The notes beneath the pieces are model-generated. The model saw only the letters and a program-made list of their open reading frames with translations. It was not told the DNA's origin and made no database searches. A DNA stretch of 64,000 nucleotides from Desulfosporosinus sp. Sb-LF (lineage in GTDB: Bacteria > Bacillota > Desulfitobacteriia > Desulfitobacteriales > Desulfitobacteriaceae): NCBI RefSeq assembly GCF_004766055.1, contig NZ_SPQR01000009.1, forward strand, positions 124,001-188,000, in the 5' to 3' direction. Both the position numbers and the translations under genes were made by a program. Below, piece by piece: positions 44,619 to 53,175 of this stretch. Position 1 is the stretch's first letter. Each line of letters begins with the position of its first letter.

Positions 44619-45011
44619 ATGAAAAAGTTAGTAATTTATATTTTAGCTATCTTATTCTTATTGAGCTTAACTGCATGCAATGCGAAGGTTCCGAATGATG
44701 TCCAAACCAATGTAACATATTCAAAAGAATTTTCATATCTTCCGGCTTACGGCAACATGAAATTACAAAATATTACTCAACCCGACGAAAATGGAATAAG
44801 TTCTGCTAGATACCTTATAAAGAATACAACTACAGATATAGTTTTAAATCAGTATGCAGATATTTTGAAGAAGGATGGTTGGGCTGAAAACTGGTCTTAT
44901 ACAAAAGATAAAAAGCCGTATAGCATGGTTGCTCAAAAAGACAATCATGTGACCACATTATTACCCCGGCAAACCGATAACGATGTAGTATTAATTATCA
45001 GTTCTAAGTAA
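44619..45011 (+). CDS. Putative small lipoprotein, paralogue 3
   Basis: 130 aa from ATG 44619 (MKKLVIYILAILFLLSLTAC). Lipobox LTAC, so predicted lipid-anchored and extracytoplasmic. Shares YSKEFSYLPAY, ARYLIKNTT, ILKKDGWAENW and DNDVVLIISSK with paralogues 1 and 2 but is the most distant. The in-frame GTG at 44610 is less likely. Function unknown. Confidence 0.75.
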   Translation: MKKLVIYILAILFLLSLTACNAKVPNDVQTNVTYSKEFSYLPAYGNMKLQNITQPDENGISSARYLIKNTTTDIVLNQYADILKKDGWAENWSYTKDKKPYSMVAQKDNHVTTLLPRQTDNDVVLIISSK

Positions 45012-45019
45012 GGTATTAG

Positions 45020-45052
45020 ATAGTGCCTAGATACAAATCTAGGCACTATCTT
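45020..45052 (+). terminator. Terminator of paralogue 3
   Basis: TAGTGCCTAGAT/ATCTAGGCACTA perfect 12-bp stem followed by TCTTCGTTTATT. Confidence 0.75.
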
Positions 45053-45079
45053 CGTTTATTGAGTCTTTAGCAATGGGTT

Positions 45080-45322
45080 ATGGTAGATGCTGTTGTGCTC
45101 CCCCTGTTGTCGGCAGTAAGCGTAGCAATTATCGCAGTTGCAATTCTGATTCTAATCGCCTTGGGCGTGATTTTCATCACAATTGGTTATAAAGAATTTT
45201 TGGCCTTGAAGGAAACCGTTATGTTGTATGTTAAGTGCATCGATCCAGTTAGATTTACTAATGTCTTTAAATGTAATCTCAATTACTGGGAGAAGTTCCA
45301 TATTGAGATCATTAATGAGTAA
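45080..45322 (+). CDS. Hypothetical 80-aa membrane protein
   Basis: N-terminal half is a long hydrophobic stretch (VVLPLLSAVSVAIIAVAILI...), then a charged tail with two cysteines. ATG at 45080 with a poor ribosome site (AATGGG) and just downstream of a terminator, so expression is uncertain. No family recognised. Confidence 0.35.
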   Translation: MVDAVVLPLLSAVSVAIIAVAILILIALGVIFITIGYKEFLALKETVMLYVKCIDPVRFTNVFKCNLNYWEKFHIEIINE

Positions 45323-45361
45323 TGTTGTTACAAAAGTTAAATGTGGGGGTTATTTATTTGT

Positions 45362-45387
45362 AAAAAAATCCCCTCACTAAGAGGGGG
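45362..45387 (-). terminator. Terminator of the TPR lipoprotein gene
   Basis: CCCCTC/GAGGGG stem with a 5-nt loop; minus-strand U-tract ATTTTTTTA; 45 bp past the stop. Confidence 0.75.
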
Positions 45388-45431
45388 AGTAGGAGTTTAT
45401 TTTAAAGAATTATGTCCGCAGCTCGCATGTA

Positions 45432-45983
45432 TTACTTAATTTGTTTCTGCAAATTCTTTAAGTCTTCTACTAATTTATCATTAGTAGCTAACACTTTTAG
45501 ACCTTGGGCAATAGTGGCTTTAGCTCCCGCTGTATCTCCTAAATCTTTTTGACAGAGGGCTAAGTTGAGCCATCCATAATTATAAGTTGGTTCAACCAGG
45601 GTTGCTTTTTCATAGAAAGGCAACGCGTCTTTTGATTTTTTCAATCCTCGGAAGTAAACATTTCCGATATTATTATATGCTATCCCGTCTTTAGGGTTGA
45701 TTTTAATAGCGTTATTGTAATAGCCGATTGCTTTTGTGTAATCCTTATAGGCATAAGCCGATATACCAGCATTCATCTGGGCTTTGGCATCATTGGGATT
45801 AGCCTTAGCCAAGCTTTCCAACTTACCAATGTCTTGATATTGGCTTGGATCGAGTACTTGGTTAGCACTGGTAGTTGAAGTCGTATTTGGCTTGATTACT
45901 TTGGGTTGAGTAGTCGTACCACACCCGACTAAAACTAAAAATAGTCCGAGAATACTTATAGCAAGAGTAATATTTTTCTTCAT
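45432..45983 (-). CDS. TPR-repeat lipoprotein
   Basis: 183 aa. Signal peptide with lipobox LVLVGC (Cys about residue 21). After a Thr/Pro-rich linker it has three tetratricopeptide repeats (about 60-180), e.g. AGISAYAYKDYTKAIGYYNN and IAYNNIGNVYFRGLKKSKDA. A protein-interaction scaffold outside the membrane; partner unknown. ATG behind AAAGGTTG. Stands alone. Confidence 0.8.
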   Translation of the reverse strand: MKKNITLAISILGLFLVLVGCGTTTQPKVIKPNTTSTTSANQVLDPSQYQDIGKLESLAKANPNDAKAQMNAGISAYAYKDYTKAIGYYNNAIKINPKDGIAYNNIGNVYFRGLKKSKDALPFYEKATLVEPTYNYGWLNLALCQKDLGDTAGAKATIAQGLKVLATNDKLVEDLKNLQKQIK

Positions 45984-46342
45984 TTAAAGCAACCTTTCAA
46001 CTATTCTTTAATTCTAGTATGTACTTTAAACACTACAACTATTATTAATTATACTAAAAAGAGAGTAGAATTCAAACGCAAACCATCCGACCCAACAGTT
46101 TAAGACAAGCTTCCAATAACGATAGCCCTCTCTCCTAGACCGTTACCGCAAACCCCAGGGTTATATCCCCCATGGCCTGGATCTAGCACAGTTGTAGTCC
46201 CAAAATATTTGATGTCGTTACTGGAGGATTACAGAAAAAGTTCCAGAAAATGAAAAGAACCATGCAATGCATAGCTAGTTAAGAACATTTTGTCCATCAT
46301 TCGCTGTAACGAATAATGGACAAAATGGTTAATAGTCATAAT
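45984..46342. other. Gap between TPR lipoprotein and tRNA-Leu
   Basis: 359 bp with no supported gene. Contains AT-rich sequence that should include the lipoprotein promoter, and a TTTTGTCCATCATTCG/CGAATAATGGACAAAA inverted repeat (about 46289-46325) just past the tRNA-Leu 3' end, which may act as its processing/termination stem. Confidence 0.4.
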
Positions 46343-46425
46343 TGGTGCGGGAAACAGGACTTGAACCTGCACGGTTACCCGCTGGAACCTAAATCCAGTG
46401 CGTCTGCCAGTTCCGCCATTCCCGC
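46343..46425 (-). tRNA. tRNA-Leu(UAG)
   Basis: 83 nt with GCGGGAA/TTCCCGC acceptor, anticodon loop TTTAGGT (anticodon TAG), a long class II variable arm and encoded CCA. Confidence 0.93.
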
Positions 46426-46506
46426 ATGTGCAATTGTTGCGACAAAAAGTATGATACCATATTCTCTGCCATTTGACAAGTCATCCGTAATTTTTTTATA
46501 AACTAA

Positions 46507-46581
46507 TGGCTGGGGTGGCTGGATTCGAACCAACGAATGCCAGAGTCAAAGTCTAGTGCCTTACCGCTTGGCGACACCCCA
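46507..46581 (-). tRNA. tRNA-Gln(UUG)
   Basis: 75 nt with TGGGGTG/CACCCCA acceptor, CTAGA/TCTGG anticodon stem with anticodon TTG, T loop GGTTCGAATCC, encoded CCA. Confidence 0.93.
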
Positions 46582-46700
46582 ATGCCGCCGTAGGCCATTG
46601 CCTGTATATGCGACCTAATTAGTATAACCGTTTATCGTGTAAATATTATCGAATTAATATTTTTTAAAACTAAAAGTTTAGAGATTCTTTTTTGCATTTC

Positions 46701-46997
46701 TTAACCCATGCTCTGCATCAGCCAAAAATATTCAAAAATCAAAACAAGCATATTAATTCCGATCAGACACCATAAATTGGCTAACCAACCCTTTGGATAG
46801 TTCCAGTAATAAAATAAGAGATTAAAAATCACGAGAAACGCTGAGCAGATGATCCACCGCAAATAAAGTCCAGAGTCCTGAGTGAAGAGGTGAACAAACC
46901 ACAAAACAGGTAAAAATATAAAGACGCTCATAAAGGTAATCATGGTATATCCGATCAATCGGCGCAAATCGTTAGCATCTGGCTTGGCTTTGCTCAC
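46701..46997 (-). CDS. Hypothetical three-span membrane protein
   Basis: 98 aa with three hydrophobic segments (about 14-36, 46-64, 74-93) after a polar start (SKAKPDANDLRRLIGYT). No family recognised. Faces the deacetylase gene on the other strand across a 217-bp gap. Confidence 0.5.
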   Translation of the reverse strand: MSKAKPDANDLRRLIGYTMITFMSVFIFLPVLWFVHLFTQDSGLYLRWIICSAFLVIFNLLFYYWNYPKGWLANLWCLIGINMLVLIFEYFWLMQSMG

Positions 46998-47214
46998 CGT
47001 ATCTCACCCTCATCTCCCAATAGAATCTTTACCAGAAGTATACCATGGTTTCTCTTTTCAAGATAAGTTATATAACCTCAGTAAATGAACTAATTACTTT
47101 CAGGAGATTTTTCAGAGAAAATTACCTCCCGTTATCGACATATTCAAACCATCAGTATTTACTTTTTCCATGGTCGTGGTAGAGTATAGAACGTGGAAGG
47201 AAGTGGTCTTGATC

Positions 47215-48195
47215 GTGAGAATCATAATCAAAGATTTTGTGTTAAAACGAGGGGCACCCTTAAAAGGAAGAGTTCTATTCTTTTCTATAGCAGGACTAAT
47301 ATTACTTCCTTTACTTGTTACTTTGATTCAACTTGTTCTGCCTCTTAATTACACCCAACAAATTGTCGTCCTGACCTATCACCGTGTCAGTGATAAAATG
47401 AATAATCCCTGGGATACGCATGTAAGCGTTACTCCACAACAATTTCGCGAACACCTCACATTTTTAGAACAACACGGTTTTCACGTTCTTCCACTCGATG
47501 AAGCCATGGCAACGTTACAAAATCCCCAGAAAGCAATTCCCCCTAATTCTGTTGTCCTGACGTTTGACGACGGGGACCGCACTTATGCTGAAAACGCCTT
47601 ACCTATCTTGAGGGATTTTCAGTATCCAAGTACAGAATTCATCATCGGCAAGGCTTCCTTATCCTCTAAAGGCGACTACCTTTCATGGCCTGAAATCAGT
47701 GCTCTCGCTAAAGACCCGCTCGCCACGTTCCATTCTCATACGTTTGATGCGCATTCGAGTATGCAAGCACAAGGTAAAACCTACTTCGCCACAGATCCCT
47801 TATTTCTATCCACGGAAAATCGGATGGAATCCGAGTCTGACTACAGCCATCGAATTCTAAATGATTTTAAACAAGAGCAAGGCCTTTTCGAAAAGCATTT
47901 AGGTCGAAGGGACGACACCATTGCCCTCCCTTATGGTCATGCTGCACCGTCTTTTATTTCGCTTGCCAAAACAAACGGTTATTCTTATATAATGACTCAA
48001 GATCGATCCCGCGCCAATCCGCGCAAAGTTGATCCGACTCACATCTACCGCCTTGATGTAGGAAATAGAATTACAGATACCAGTAGGCTCACGCTACTCC
48101 TAAAAGGACTGACTTCGTCCGGCCCGCTACACGATCTATATTGGTTACGAGTTAAATATAGCCAAATGCTATTTGAGCGTTCACCCCAATTTTAG
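47215..48195 (+). CDS. Membrane-anchored polysaccharide deacetylase
   Basis: About 326 aa, NodB/CE4 fold of the IcaB/PgaB kind. Membrane anchor (FFSIAGLILLPLLVTLIQLV) then VVLTYHRVSD, VVLTFDDGDRTYAENALPIL (catalytic Asp, metal Asp), FHSHTFDAHSS (HSxTxxxH) and ALPYGHAAP. GTG 47215 follows GGAAGGAAGTGG well; an in-frame ATG at 47170 is also possible. Probably N-deacetylates an extracellular amino-sugar polymer. Confidence 0.85.
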   Translation: MRIIIKDFVLKRGAPLKGRVLFFSIAGLILLPLLVTLIQLVLPLNYTQQIVVLTYHRVSDKMNNPWDTHVSVTPQQFREHLTFLEQHGFHVLPLDEAMATLQNPQKAIPPNSVVLTFDDGDRTYAENALPILRDFQYPSTEFIIGKASLSSKGDYLSWPEISALAKDPLATFHSHTFDAHSSMQAQGKTYFATDPLFLSTENRMESESDYSHRILNDFKQEQGLFEKHLGRRDDTIALPYGHAAPSFISLAKTNGYSYIMTQDRSRANPRKVDPTHIYRLDVGNRITDTSRLTLLLKGLTSSGPLHDLYWLRVKYSQMLFERSPQF

Positions 48196-48225
48196 ATAAG
48201 AATCCAAAACTCCTATTCAAGAATA

Positions 48226-48275
48226 AATCCTTCCCACTCCATTCTCAGAGAGAACGATTGAGAAGGATTTTACTT
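48226..48275 (+). terminator. Probable terminator after the deacetylase
   Basis: AATCCTTC/GAAGGATT closes a longer imperfect stem (TTCTC/GAGAA inside) and is followed by TTACTTT. Confidence 0.5.
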
Positions 48276-48320
48276 TAACAACTGTTGTGTGAGTATTGTA
48301 TTCTTGATTCTTATTGGTAC

Positions 48321-48983
48321 TTATTGAACTCCAGGTACTCGTCGTTTATTTAGAACGTATCCCGTGCCCCAGAAAGCTATTAGAGCTACTATACCTAAAA
48401 CAAGCCATATCCAAGTCTCTCGAGAAACACCTAAAAATACGAGAGCAGTTCCGACATAGTAAGGAATCATCGAGAGTGCGGCAGTCCAAAGATATGTCCA
48501 GAGTTTCATCGACGGCATTGCTGCAGCTATGTAATTTACGACAACCGCTGGAATGGGTAGTAGGCGGGCCACCAATAACCCCAGGGACCCTTTTCCTTTA
48601 ACCCAATTATCCACTATATTGAACCGCTTTAGTGAGATGAGTTTTTGCATTAACCTTTGCCCGAAAACACGTACAATTACGAAGATCGCCAGGGCACTGA
48701 TGGTCGAACCCAGCCACGAGAACAAGACACCTTGATAAACACCATAGATTTTAAGATACATTACCACAAGTCCTTCAGAGGGCACTGGAGTCATACACAG
48801 AGCCGCCATTAAGAGGATCGCAAAAACAATCCCCCACAGCCCCCATGCTTGGATCATAACGGAAAGTTCATTACGTCGATCGAAATATAAAAACGCCGCA
48901 ATCAATATCACGATGGCAACGAAGATCGCGCCAGTCCATCCATACCTTCCTATCGTCCGTTTATCTTCAGCCATTTGACTCAT
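48321..48983 (-). CDS. VTT/DedA-like (TVP38/TMEM64) membrane protein
   Basis: 220 aa with five or six membrane segments and the VTT-domain core (MTPVPSEGLVVMYLKIYGVYQG, VARLLPIPAVVVNYIAAAM, GTALVFLGVSRETW). Members are lipid scramblase-like or envelope proteins. I start at ATG 48981-48983 (MSQMAEDKR) behind GGGGGG; an upstream in-frame start at 49028 is possible. Confidence 0.82.
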   Translation of the reverse strand: MSQMAEDKRTIGRYGWTGAIFVAIVILIAAFLYFDRRNELSVMIQAWGLWGIVFAILLMAALCMTPVPSEGLVVMYLKIYGVYQGVLFSWLGSTISALAIFVIVRVFGQRLMQKLISLKRFNIVDNWVKGKGSLGLLVARLLPIPAVVVNYIAAAMPSMKLWTYLWTAALSMIPYYVGTALVFLGVSRETWIWLVLGIVALIAFWGTGYVLNKRRVPGVQ

Positions 48984-49121
48984 CTGATATGTTCCCCCCT
49001 TTTCATCAAACATCATCATTTCACTCATACTGTATAGTCTCCCAACTAACCTTTGTACTATTCGCCTAATTCGCCATTTGTTAACAAACCCCTTCTAATC
49101 GTGAAGAATACCGTATATCAG

Positions 49122-49170
49122 AACATCCTCCTCATTTCACGTTTCCAGAGAAATGAGGAGGATGTTTTTG
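49122..49170 (+). terminator. Strong terminator-like hairpin, plus-strand polarity
   Basis: AACATCCTCCTCATTT/AAATGAGGAGGATGTT perfect 16-bp stem followed by TTTG on the plus strand. No plus-strand gene precedes it, so either it acts on the minus strand between the tRNAs and the VTT gene or it blocks antisense transcription into the tRNAs. Confidence 0.6.
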
Positions 49171-49195
49171 ACAAAGACTCTATGAAACTTTAGGA

Positions 49196-49230
49196 AAAAA
49201 CAAAAGGCACCGAGATAAGCTCTCAGTGCC
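49196..49230 (-). terminator. Terminator of the tRNA His-Arg-Pro cluster
   Basis: Minus strand GGCACTGAGA/TCTCGGTGCC (one G-T) followed by TTTTGTTTTTT. Confidence 0.8.
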
Positions 49231-49242
49231 ATGTTTACGTTA

Positions 49243-49319
49243 TGGGGTGGGTGATGGGGCTTGAACCCACGAATGCCGGAGCCACAACCCGGTGCGTTAA
49301 CCACTTCGCCACACCCACC
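49243..49319 (-). tRNA. tRNA-His(GUG)
   Basis: 77 nt including the extra 5' G of tRNA-His; acceptor GGTGGGTG/CACCCACC, anticodon GTG in TTGTGGC, encoded CCA. Last gene of a three-tRNA cluster. Confidence 0.94.
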
Positions 49320-49333
49320 ATGGGATTAATTTT

Positions 49334-49410
49334 TGGTGCGCCTGGAGAGATTCGAACCCCCGACAACCTGCTTAGAAGGCAGATGCTCTATCCAACTGAG
49401 CTACAGGCGC
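49334..49410 (-). tRNA. tRNA-Arg(UCU)
   Basis: 77 nt, acceptor GCGCCTG/CAGGCGC, anticodon TCT in CTTCTAA, encoded CCA. Confidence 0.94.
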
Positions 49411-49470
49411 AGTTCAAGGATTACGTTCGTCAACCAGGTTACCATTTTAACCGAAGAAACTTGGGAATTA

Positions 49471-49548
49471 TGGTCGGGGCAGAGGGATTCGAACCCCCGG
49501 CCTCCTGCTCCCAAGGCAGGCGCGCTAGCCAAGCTGCGCTATGCCCCG
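49471..49548 (-). tRNA. tRNA-Pro(UGG)
   Basis: 78 nt, acceptor CGGGGCA/TGCCCCG, anticodon TGG in CTTGGGA, encoded CCA. First of the cluster; rdgB lies upstream and may be co-transcribed. Confidence 0.94.
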
Positions 49549-49630
49549 ATTGGTGACTTGATTAGTATAGCTCATCTTTATCGATTCGTCAAGAACAAAC
49601 TTCAAAAAACTTTTAACGGTTAATTTCACC

Positions 49631-50242
49631 CTATGTGTCTAACGTTTGACTCTCTTTAAGAGCTTGCAGAATCGGGATCGCTTTGCGAAAAGCCTGTGCT
49701 CTGTGGCTTAATTTATTCTTTTGGGCCACGTTCAATTCTGCCATGGTCCGAGCAAAGTCCTGAACGAAAAAGAGCGGATCATAGCCGAAGCCATCGAGTC
49801 CACGACGTTGCCTTAAGATAAGTCCCTCCACTGTGCCCTCTGTAAGATATTCTTTCCCATCAGGCGTTGCAATAACCAAAGCACAACGAAAACGCGCCGT
49901 CCTTTTGTCGTCAGGGATTGATTCTAGTTGATGCAGTAGTTTGTCATTATTGCGTTCATCGTCCTTAGGCTCACCAGCATAACGCGCCGAATAGACACCA
50001 GGAGCACCATTTAAGGCATCCACTACCAAGCCAGAATCATCGGCAAGGGCAATTAACCCTGTTTTCTGAACAGCCGCCCTGGCCTTAAGTGCAGCATTGT
50101 CCGCAAACGTTTCCCCGTTCTCCTCAACGTCTTCCCAGTTCGAAATATCCAGTAAGGAAAGAACTTCAATGTTCTCATCTGCGAGAAGTTCTTGAAGCTC
50201 CCGAATTTTCCCCCGATTCTGAGTCGCCAGTATTATCTTCAT
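49631..50242 (-). CDS. rdgB: XTP/dITP pyrophosphatase (RdgB/HAM1)
   Basis: Removes ITP, dITP and XTP from nucleotide pools. 203 aa. N-terminal [15 protein letters not shown] (SxNxxK-type substrate motif, here TQNRGK), [40 protein letters not shown] and GFGYDPLFF. The ATG overlaps the rph stop by 4 bp; rph-rdgB coupling is typical of Firmicutes. Confidence 0.95.
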   Translation of the reverse strand: MKIILATQNRGKIRELQELLADENIEVLSLLDISNWEDVEENGETFADNAALKARAAVQKTGLIALADDSGLVVDALNGAPGVYSARYAGEPKDDERNNDKLLHQLESIPDDKRTARFRCALVIATPDGKEYLTEGTVEGLILRQRRGLDGFGYDPLFFVQDFARTMAELNVAQKNKLSHRAQAFRKAIPILQALKESQTLDT

Positions 50243-50964
50243 GCAGTTGTTTCCACCGCTGACTTTTGGACTTCCATTAGAGAGCGAATCCCTTTTTCGG
50301 CAAATTGCAAAAATGCATCTAAATCTGCGCGGTCAAAGGGTGTATCTTCCGCTGTGCCTTGGATTTCCACGAACTTTCCAGCGCCAGTCATAACGACGTT
50401 CATGTCCACGTCCGCTTGTGAATCTTCCGCATACTCTAAATCCAGAATTACATGACCCTGGACCTTCCCAACGGAGATAGCCGCTAAAGAATCCAGAATT
50501 GGGTTTGTTCTAATGAGTTTCTTCTCTAGTAAATACTGAACAGCATCGACAAGGGCAACGTAAGCCCCAGTAATCGCAGCGGTGCGAGTTCCACCATCTG
50601 CTTGAAGAACATCGCAATCCAACCAAATTGTGCGCTCACCGAGCTTCTTTAAATCAACCACAGAACGCAGTGCACGACCAATTAAGCGTTGAATCTCCAT
50701 CGTGCGACCGGTAAGTTTTCCTTTACTCGCCTCACGTTGCGTCCGGGTCTGCGTCGCACGTGGAATCATAGCATACTCCGCCGTAACCCATCCCTTGCCT
50801 GAGCCTTTCTGAAAGTGTGGGACTTTTTCCTCTACACTGGCTGTACACAAGACCCGAGTATCCCCAATTTCGATGAGTACCGAACCCTCAGGTATGTTTG
50901 TAAACTGCCGTGAAATTTTTACAGTACGTAATTCATCATAAGCCCGACCGCGAGAACGTTGCAT
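50239..50964 (-). CDS. rph: Ribonuclease PH
   Basis: Phosphorolytic 3'-5' exoribonuclease that trims tRNA 3' ends. 241 aa. Signatures: [55 protein letters not shown] and [20 protein letters not shown]. Overlaps rdgB by 4 bp and lies upstream of a tRNA cluster, which fits its role. Confidence 0.95.
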   Translation of the reverse strand: MQRSRGRAYDELRTVKISRQFTNIPEGSVLIEIGDTRVLCTASVEEKVPHFQKGSGKGWVTAEYAMIPRATQTRTQREASKGKLTGRTMEIQRLIGRALRSVVDLKKLGERTIWLDCDVLQADGGTRTAAITGAYVALVDAVQYLLEKKLIRTNPILDSLAAISVGKVQGHVILDLEYAEDSQADVDMNVVMTGAGKFVEIQGTAEDTPFDRADLDAFLQFAEKGIRSLMEVQKSAVETTA

Positions 50965-51063
50965 ATTGATAACCTAACCTTTCTTTACTCAAGTCATTTT
51001 AAGTGATTTTAGTTTACCAGAATAGAAAGAGAAACGCCAATCGTTTCCAGGTATGAGGTGCTG

Positions 51064-51996
51064 CTAAATATTCTGATTTCTGCCACCGAATAAATCGATA
51101 GAACGAGTGGGCATTGTTTCCTCGCCCACAATGCCAGCAATGGTATAGAGTTGCGCAATGGGGTCGAACCGAAATTCCTTAAGCAAATGAAACCCTTTTA
51201 TCTCGCTAGTTCGCCGAATATGAATACGGGGACCTGTGCAAGGATAAACCATTTGTCCGACTCGAATGTGCCCGTCGTCAGCAAAGCATATCGGTAGATC
51301 CGCTTTAATTAAATCCAGGACACGCTGTTCTACTAATTCCAAATCAACGTCCGGTTTTTCCGGCAGTTCTAAGACAAAACCATGTTTAATGTCACTGTGC
51401 ACCTCTGGTTTTTCCAAGCCCATCTCTTCAAGGATCATTGAGGTAATATCCTCGGCACTATGAGCCATACGTCGATATTTGATCGAATCAAACACAATAT
51501 CCGCAATACTTTGCGGCTCCGGTCCGAACACCGTCGGACGGGTGACAATCACTTCCTCTCCCACTCCAATCAAGACTTCCGCATTAACCCCAAGCTGCGA
51601 ATAGACAAGGTCAAAATGCTCAACGACCACACGATGTCCACTCGTTACAGCCTTTCGGATAGCTTCGGCAATCTTCCAAGGTTGGGTAAACGCAGATTCG
51701 AAACGAACATCCAAATGATAAGTATGACAACGGAAATGCCCACGATCCGCATCCTCCATCAGAGGCAACGGCCGGATATTGATACCATCATCATCATTGG
51801 TCAGTTCAAGTCCCGGAAACATCCCTCGAATGAGCAACGACTTTCCAGCCCCAGCGTCTCCCACAAACCCAATCAGCTTATCCTCAGGGCTTAAATAACG
51901 TTGCTGAATATTCATTCCTAAAAAAAGAAGGCGTTTCTTACCTCGTGGAGCAAAGTAAACTGCCTGCATCAAATGCTCATGAACAAACATGGCCAA
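51064..51996 (-). CDS. P-loop protein with alanyl-tRNA synthetase second-additional-domain-like tail
   Basis: About 310 aa. Walker A GFVGDAGAGKSLLIRGMF (about 43-60) in a kinase/GTPase-like N-terminal half. The C-terminal ~90 residues (FADDGHIRVGQMVYPCTGPR, IHIRRTSEIKGFHLLKEFRF) resemble the tRNA_SAD region of AlaRS (CGGTH...STGEIG...). Proteins of this composition are annotated in clostridia as SAD-domain proteins of unknown function. Starts: TTG 51996 gives the best spacing from GGGGGAGG; TTG 52002 and ATG 51990 are alternatives. Confidence 0.65.
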   Translation of the reverse strand: MAMFVHEHLMQAVYFAPRGKKRLLFLGMNIQQRYLSPEDKLIGFVGDAGAGKSLLIRGMFPGLELTNDDDGINIRPLPLMEDADRGHFRCHTYHLDVRFESAFTQPWKIAEAIRKAVTSGHRVVVEHFDLVYSQLGVNAEVLIGVGEEVIVTRPTVFGPEPQSIADIVFDSIKYRRMAHSAEDITSMILEEMGLEKPEVHSDIKHGFVLELPEKPDVDLELVEQRVLDLIKADLPICFADDGHIRVGQMVYPCTGPRIHIRRTSEIKGFHLLKEFRFDPIAQLYTIAGIVGEETMPTRSIDLFGGRNQNI

Positions 51997-52129
51997 AATC
52001 AATACCTCCCCCTAAATCTTAGTGCACGCAAAGCGCATCCGCGTTAACAAACGCAAACAGCACTACCTGACCCACGTAATACTCAGTTCGTCTTCCCACA
52101 GGACACTTCACCCCGTCATTTCCAACCCC

Positions 52130-52411
52130 CGTCGACCCTAGGTCCAGAGAAAGTTTCTTTACTCAGCGAGCACGGAGAGCGGAATTGCGTCAATGAGTGC
52201 AGGTGCTAAAGCGTTAAGAACGCAACGGGACTTGTCCATGGATGGACTGATGCCGCGGTGCCAAGGATGGCAAGGAGCGGCGCACTTGCAGAAAGCCCAG
52301 AGGTTTTGCGTTTTAGGTTTAGCACCAAGCGAATAGCAATGTAGCGTGTGTGAACGGGTAAAGAAACTTTCTCCCTCGATGCAGCGTGTGCGAACGGGCA
52401 GAGACACTTCC
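52130..52411 (+). repeat. Dispersed structured intergenic element, copy E (extended apex)
   Basis: Outer arms GAGAAAGTTTCTTTAC (52147-52162) and GTAAAGAAACTTTCTC (52358-52373) form a perfect 16-bp inverted repeat; here CTTTAC/GTAAAG replaces the CTTAGC/GCTAAG of copy A. Middle arms GGTGCTAAA/TTTAGCACC also pair exactly. The apex carries ~50 extra bases (CATGGATGGACTGATGCCGC..., CCAAGGATGGCAAGGAG), related to B2. A second, partial 3' end (GATGCAGCGTGTGCGAACGG, 52379-52398) is appended and finishes at the acyltransferase stop. A GTTTG/CAAAC-type small hairpin region lies at 52020-52060. Confidence 0.85.
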
Positions 52412-53116
52412 TCACCGCTTAACGATGAAAATGATAAGCAAAATCATGGGTTGATGAACTAAATAAATACCCAATGAGTTTCGGCTGAGCCACCGAATTA
52501 GCCGGGAATTTAACTGAAACGAAATCAAAGGTTCCGTCCCCCTGGCATAAAAACGTCGAAATGCAAGAATCCCCAAAATAGTCACAGCCAGATACGGGAA
52601 AAGTGGATAATAATCAATAGAACTGAACCCGTCATACATTAGCCCTAAAGGAAGTAAGAGACTCGTTTTCAGCAATTGTGCTTTAAACCAAAATCCGAGC
52701 ACTGCCGAACAAGCCACTAGGCCCCAAAGTATCCACGAAGACAAAGCCAATAAGAACGGTGACAAAATCATCGTGACTCCTAAAAAGTGAAGAATCCCAA
52801 AACGCACATAGTCGTCTTTCATAACAAGGTAGGTCACAACCGTGATGCCCATTCCACAGACTAGTACTTTAACCCCCCGCTTTATAGGAAATCTGCTGAA
52901 ACCACAAGAAAGCCCAGAAATAAAGATAAAGATCAAGGCGGAGGCTTTTCCGATCGAAAACCAAAGTGGAGCCTGATAGTCAATATTGAGACCGACAAAC
53001 TCCTTTAGGTCATAGACAAGGTGAAACAGAACCATGAGAACGATCGCTATGGCCCTTAGAACATCAATTTCACCGTGACGTTTATGATCAATTTGTCTGT
53101 TCATACTTTTTGTCAT
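52412..53116 (-). CDS. DUF1624 / HGSNAT-like membrane acyltransferase
   Basis: About 234 aa with seven or so membrane segments. GEIDVLRAIAIVLMVLFHLV near the N-terminus with the catalytic-type histidine, and LSRNSLGIYLVHQPMILLII at the C-terminus, match the heparan-alpha-glucosaminide N-acetyltransferase-like (DUF1624) family. Acyl acceptor unknown. The start is uncertain (ATG 53114-53116 chosen; the frame is open to 53155). Confidence 0.75.
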   Translation of the reverse strand: MTKSMNRQIDHKRHGEIDVLRAIAIVLMVLFHLVYDLKEFVGLNIDYQAPLWFSIGKASALIFIFISGLSCGFSRFPIKRGVKVLVCGMGITVVTYLVMKDDYVRFGILHFLGVTMILSPFLLALSSWILWGLVACSAVLGFWFKAQLLKTSLLLPLGLMYDGFSSIDYYPLFPYLAVTILGILAFRRFYARGTEPLISFQLNSRLIRWLSRNSLGIYLVHQPMILLIIFIVKR

Positions 53117-53175
53117 TTCTATAGTTATCCAACCCTCTCTTTCAACTAGAATCACTTAACTGCTTCTTGGTCAAG

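Noticed and set aside
46316-46501. 61-aa frame over tRNA-Leu
   Set aside because: It is the antisense of a clear tRNA.
49242-49556. 104- and 96-aa frames across the tRNA His/Arg/Pro cluster
   Set aside because: Antisense of three clear tRNA genes; such translations are a common annotation artefact.
52159-52415. Open frames of 69-82 aa over copy E
   Set aside because: They lie entirely within the structured repeat and read through its arms.
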